Assembly (NCBI RefSeq): GCF_026212465.1 | Contig: NC_080059.1 | Location: forward strand, 10,715,311 to 10,779,310 | Direction: 5' to 3' | Length of the DNA stretch: 64,000 bases | Origin: Amaranthus tricolor | Lineage: Eukaryota; Streptophyta; Magnoliopsida; Caryophyllales; Amaranthaceae | Shown here: piece by piece, positions 60,532-64,000 of the stretch | Layout: every line of letters begins with the position of its first letter | Numbering within the stretch: the first letter of the stretch is position 1 | Notes under the pieces: generated by a model | Seen by the model: only the letters and a program-made list of their open reading frames with translations | What the model was told of the DNA's origin: nothing | Databases searched by the model: none | Made by a program: the position numbers and the translations under genes

Positions 60532-63500
60532 ATGGCGGATTCAGCAGAACTTAAGAACGAGCAAACAAACCATCTGGAAGATGATAGCCAAACTAGTGAA
60601 GATTCAGAGACTGCCACAACTACGACGCAAAAATGGCCCGGTTGGCCTGGCTACAATGTTTTTCGACTTATTGTTCCTGTTACCAAAGTTGGGAGCATAA
60701 TTGGTCGTAAAGGGGAGCTCGTTAAGAAGATTTGTGACGAAACTCGAGCTCGGGTTCGTGTTCTTGAAGCCCCTGTTAGCAGTGCTCCCGATCGTGTTGT
60801 TAGTTCTTTTCCTTTTTCTTTTTCTTTTCTTTCTTTTTAAATTAGGGTTTTACTTGTTCTTTTGTGTGGTTTAATTTTGGGAAAATGATGAATTCTATTT
60901 TGTTTTTATAAGAAAAGTTGTTTTAGCTTAGTTTTAAAAAGCGCTTCCGGCCGTGCTTGGGTACGCCTCACATGGAGGCTCTAGATACTTTTCAATAACT
61001 TATAAAGTGTACGTCACCTTTAATTTGTAAATGTGACATAAACCATCCCAACATTTTTGCCCACATCCCAAGGTATCAATTTGGTATTTGCATGAACAAG
61101 GAGATGAAGCCACTTAATGGAAGTTAGTTTAAAATTGTTCTTATGTTTAGTAAGCATTGATGGAAAAATAATGTAGTAGGATATGTTAGTAATACGTAAT
61201 TATTTGATTTATGATGTCTTGATAACTTCTATGCTGCATGGGCGTGGTTGTTCTGAAACTTTTATGTGCTTTAGGAAACCATTTGTTGAGTTTTGTTGCA
61301 GGAGATAATATTTTCTCTATTTTCTTTAAGGTGCTGATATCTGGGAAGGAAGAGCTAGATGCTCCTGTGTCTCCAGCAATGAATGCTGCTATAAGGATTT
61401 TTAAGCGTGTTAGTGGCATTGGTGAGGGTGATGACAAAGGTTCCGCTGCTGATGTAGCTGCATTTTGTTCAATAAGGCTATTAGTTCCATCCGCGCAAGC
61501 TCTTACTTTAATTGGAAAACAAGGATCTACTATTAAATCAATACAGGAGAGTAGTGGTGCTGGTGTGCGGATTTTGCCTGAAGGTTTGTGTACATTATTT
61601 TGCTGATTTTGTATTTACTGCTAATGTTAACATTGTGATACAACTTTATTTTTTGTTCACTTTTGATTGAGGTGTTTTCATATATGCATAACTGAAAGAG
61701 AATAGCTCAGACCCGACAATGGTAGAATTATGAGTAGAAGACGAGTAGAAGAGACAGAGAATAAACAAGAGACAATCAAACAACAAGCGACACAATGTGT
61801 TTATGAGTTATCTAATGATACCTCCCCTCAAAAGATGATTACTTTCATTAATCTATTCAACAATATATTAATGACTAGCCAAACACACTTGAGAACAAGC
61901 TCTCAAGATAGTGATTCCATTCAACAATGGTAATCACCCATAAACTAATACATCTCTCTTGGTTTCCAAACCATAACTTTCTTTAGTGTATTAGCATCAC
62001 TCTCATTACTCTAATGAAGTTCTAAGGACCCTTATATAGCCCAAAAACTAATTAGAGAACCCTAGGACCAATCCTTAAGCCCCACAAAAGATCCGTGAAC
62101 AAAACATAATCGCGCGCTGACGAGGCACTGAAGCCCGCTCGACCTGTCGAGCCGAACTTCAGAGGCTACTTTATTGATCTACTATTTGGCTCGATCGAGC
62201 CACTAACGCTCAATCAGTCGAGCGGTCCATGCTAGTGCTCTGTTGCTTTGTGTCGAGCCCATCAAGCCAACACCTTCGCTCAAGGTTGATTTGGCACTTG
62301 CTCTAACAATAACTCCATAGTTCTCTGCTTTTAAGTAACTTTGCTTCGATGTGCTTTTAAGTACCCTTTTTTTGAGTTCTTTGCTTCCCTTTAAATTGCT
62401 CGTATGTTTGTAAAGTCATAGTTCTTGCCATGCGAATGGAAGCTAGGGATTAAGTTACTGGTTTATATGTGGTTGTAGTAAGGTGTGGTTATAAAGGAAC
62501 TCATTTTCCAATAATCTAAAATATAACTTTTACCTTGATTCTCAGCCATAACATCTAGTGACTTCGGGCAAGTCGACCTTTGCGGTTAGGTTTATTAAGT
62601 AAGATGTCAAGGTGGAAGTATGGGGGTATCATAATGCACCCTTTTCTTCTGCTTGAATTTTTTTAAGAAGATAAAGATGTATATGTTGTGCGACAGCGGA
62701 AGCAAGAATCGAAAACAATATAGAAACAATAAGAAATTCAATGAAACAATAAGAAAAAGACACCAAGAACTAATGTGGTTCACTATCAATGTGATTGCTA
62801 CATCCACTAACACAGAGATCAATAATTATCACTATAAACCGCAAAGATTACAAAAATGAGTCAAAGATTTCTCACTTGATGGCTCACTTTTCTCTCTTGT
62901 GTTTTTGGTTGCCCTAAACCTTATTAGAGGGAGTGTTCATATAGTAAACCTCCTAAAAGAAAAGATATGGGCTTAATTACAAGAAATAACCGGCCTAAAG
63001 AAAGAGTAACCAGCCAAACACGTGGAATAATGAACTTCCTGCGGCCCTTCACGACCCGCCTTTCCTCCAAAACAGAAACTAAGCTCAAGGTTTCCGCGAC
63101 CCGCGAAAAAACTCCCTGTACGCAACCTCTCGACCCGCAACTAAGCTCGTAAACCGCGAATTCTCCTTTTTCACTTTCTGAAAAAAGTCAAATGCAAATG
63201 CCGCAGTGAACACCTACTCTTGATTCATCCTCTTCCCATGACCAAGATTCTAGTTTGAGTCACCCAATGATCTTTAACCGGTCTTAAACTCGATTCGAGT
63301 CATAGAACCCGACAAAACCCCAACAGTATAAGACTTCAATTGCTATTTGAGGTTGTGCATCGCTGAATCCATTAAATGTTGCTACAGTGTTAAATCTTAT
63401 AATCATTTATAAACTCATTATCTATTGTGCTGCTTAAGTGCTTATAGGCCTATAGTATCTAGCTAGTTGGTTTTACTTGATTCAGTGTGCTACAAATTTT

Positions 63501-64000
63501 TTCTTTTTTTACATTCTCTTTTGATCCTTTCCCCCAAAAATGACGCTACCTTCCTATGTATTGAAACATATGCCTTGGAATTATTTTGATATGGAATAAA
63601 ATAGTAAAGTGAGCTTATGTGGGAAACAGTGTATGTTTTAACTTATAAGAGGAATTTTAATTTTAATGCTACAACATAAAATTACAAAGTTATCGAACCG
63701 GTAATCGTAATGGTGTAAAAATAAGCGTCTTAAGCCGTTCCAAGAGAAGTTTCATGATTCAGGTTGATATTTGGTAGTACTATAACCGCATCATTCCCAT
63801 TGCCGCATCATTGTTTTCATTACCGCAAGCGTGATGGAATCTGCAATTTTGCACTATGGTTCCTATACATATAGGTTATCACTCATATTACCTATATCAT
63901 TTGTATCTTCTATAAATTTAAAAAGTTCTCTTTCTTTTGCTTCCCACGTAAATTTTAATGAAATGAATATTGTCTAGGTGAACTTCCCTTATACGCAACC
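60532..64000 (+). CDS. PEP: KH-domain RNA-binding protein, PEPPER-like (partial, runs off the window)
   Basis: Nuclear KH-domain protein of the PEPPER/FLK group, which regulates pre-mRNA processing of MADS-box flowering genes in Arabidopsis. Exons: 60532-60798, 61331-61583 and 63978 to beyond 64000; phases 0 and 1 join cleanly. Protein: an acidic Ser/Thr-rich lead (1-33), KWPGWPGYNVFRLIVPV, then KH1 with GRKG (SIIGRKGELVKKICDETRAR). The linker is VLISGKEELDAPVSPAMNAA. KH2 follows with GKQG (LIGKQGSTIKSIQESSGAG), running into ELPLYAT at the window edge. The third exon was identified because only GELPLYAT continues the family sequence in phase. ATG 60532 starts the conserved lead; an overlapping frame from 60344 is 5' UTR. 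The KRVSG linker favours PEP over FLK, but a paralogue is possible. Intron 2 holds two solo LTRs on the opposite strand. Confidence 0.88.
60976..61053 (-). mobile_element. TRIM LTR fragment in KH-gene intron 1
   Basis: In reverse it reads TGTTGGGATGGTTTATGTCA and continues with ACTTTATAAGTTATTG, matching the start of the LTR at 44496. The other half is gone. Confidence 0.65.
61693..62308 (-). mobile_element. Solo LTR, 616 bp, with 5-bp target duplication
   Basis: Bounded by TGAAAGAGAATAGC and TTGCTCTAACA, with perfect ATAAC duplications (61688-61692, 62309-62313). A reverse TATA box (TATATAG complement) lies near 62033. In the U3 beyond it (62138-62265) is a cluster of GTCGAGC and GGCTCGATCGAGCC motifs. 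Inserted antisense in intron 2 of the KH gene. Confidence 0.85.
62684..63325 (-). mobile_element. Solo LTR, 642 bp, with 5-bp target duplication
   Basis: Ends TGTTGTGCGACAGCGG and CCCCAACA, with perfect GTATA duplications (62679-62683, 63326-63330). The TGCGACAGCGGAAGC start is, in reverse, typical of copia LTR 3' ends. A reverse TATA-like site is near 62940, and a cluster of CGACCCGC and CGCGACCCGCGAA motifs lies in the U3 (63047-63140). Confidence 0.88.
63690..63860. mobile_element. hAT MITE relative of the SAE1 intron 5 element
   Basis: Shares GGTGTAAAAA, CGTTCCAAG, TTTCATGATTCAGG and the terminal TTTTGCACTATG with 5245-5460. The left end and target duplication are not recognisable. Confidence 0.6.

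Noticed and set aside
60344..60700. 118-codon ORF overlapping the start of the KH gene
   Set aside because: Out of frame with the KH protein and mostly its 5' UTR; no family resemblance.

Overview
The window is nuclear DNA from a eudicot plant. It is AT-rich, its genes are split by GT-AG introns, and it carries plant-specific families (NAC factor, CC-NBS-LRR, class III glutaredoxin). Repeat style suggests Caryophyllales, but that is only an impression. Genes are sparse: six host genes can be supported, and most of the rest is mobile-element DNA. All gene models are read by eye from protein resemblance and splice consensus, without transcripts or database searches.

Host genes, left to right. 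(1) SAE1, the small subunit of the SUMO-activating enzyme: ten exons on +, 3019-9067, 325 aa. (2) An intronless class III glutaredoxin-like gene, + 11375-11689, which has no cysteine at all. (3) A CC-NBS-LRR resistance gene of RPS2/RPS5 type: five exons on -, 19669-13585, about 1482 aa. (4) A NAC transcription factor: three exons on -, 38871-33043, 329 aa. (5) A small secreted eight-cysteine, defensin-like peptide: two exons on +, 54008-54860, 77 aa. (6) The 5' part of a PEPPER-like KH-domain RNA-binding protein gene: + from 60532, running off the right edge.

Mobile DNA fills the gaps. The core is 21.6-30 kb. There a Mutator-like element (27197-29901) with 9-bp target duplications carries an intact ORF that lacks the DDE region. 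A 639-bp non-autonomous relative (21981-22619), also with a 9-bp duplication, is built almost wholly from CpG-rich palindromes. A dead hAT element (25323-27094, perfect 8-bp duplication) lies beside them inside a 158-bp tandem repeat. Other elements with readable boundaries are three solo LTRs with perfect 5-bp duplications (12402-13270, 61693-62308, 62684-63325), two TRIM families (one copy has three LTRs in tandem), hAT and Stowaway MITEs, and two related foldback elements (51437-52721, 58297-59254).

The most striking structural theme is that short CpG-rich, often palindromic motifs occur in clusters inside elements of different classes (Mutator, hAT, foldback, LTR U3 regions) that are otherwise very AT-rich. 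In four LTRs the cluster lies about 100-320 bp upstream of the TATA box although the motif differs. The six host genes are unrelated single loci and show no sign of working as a pathway.
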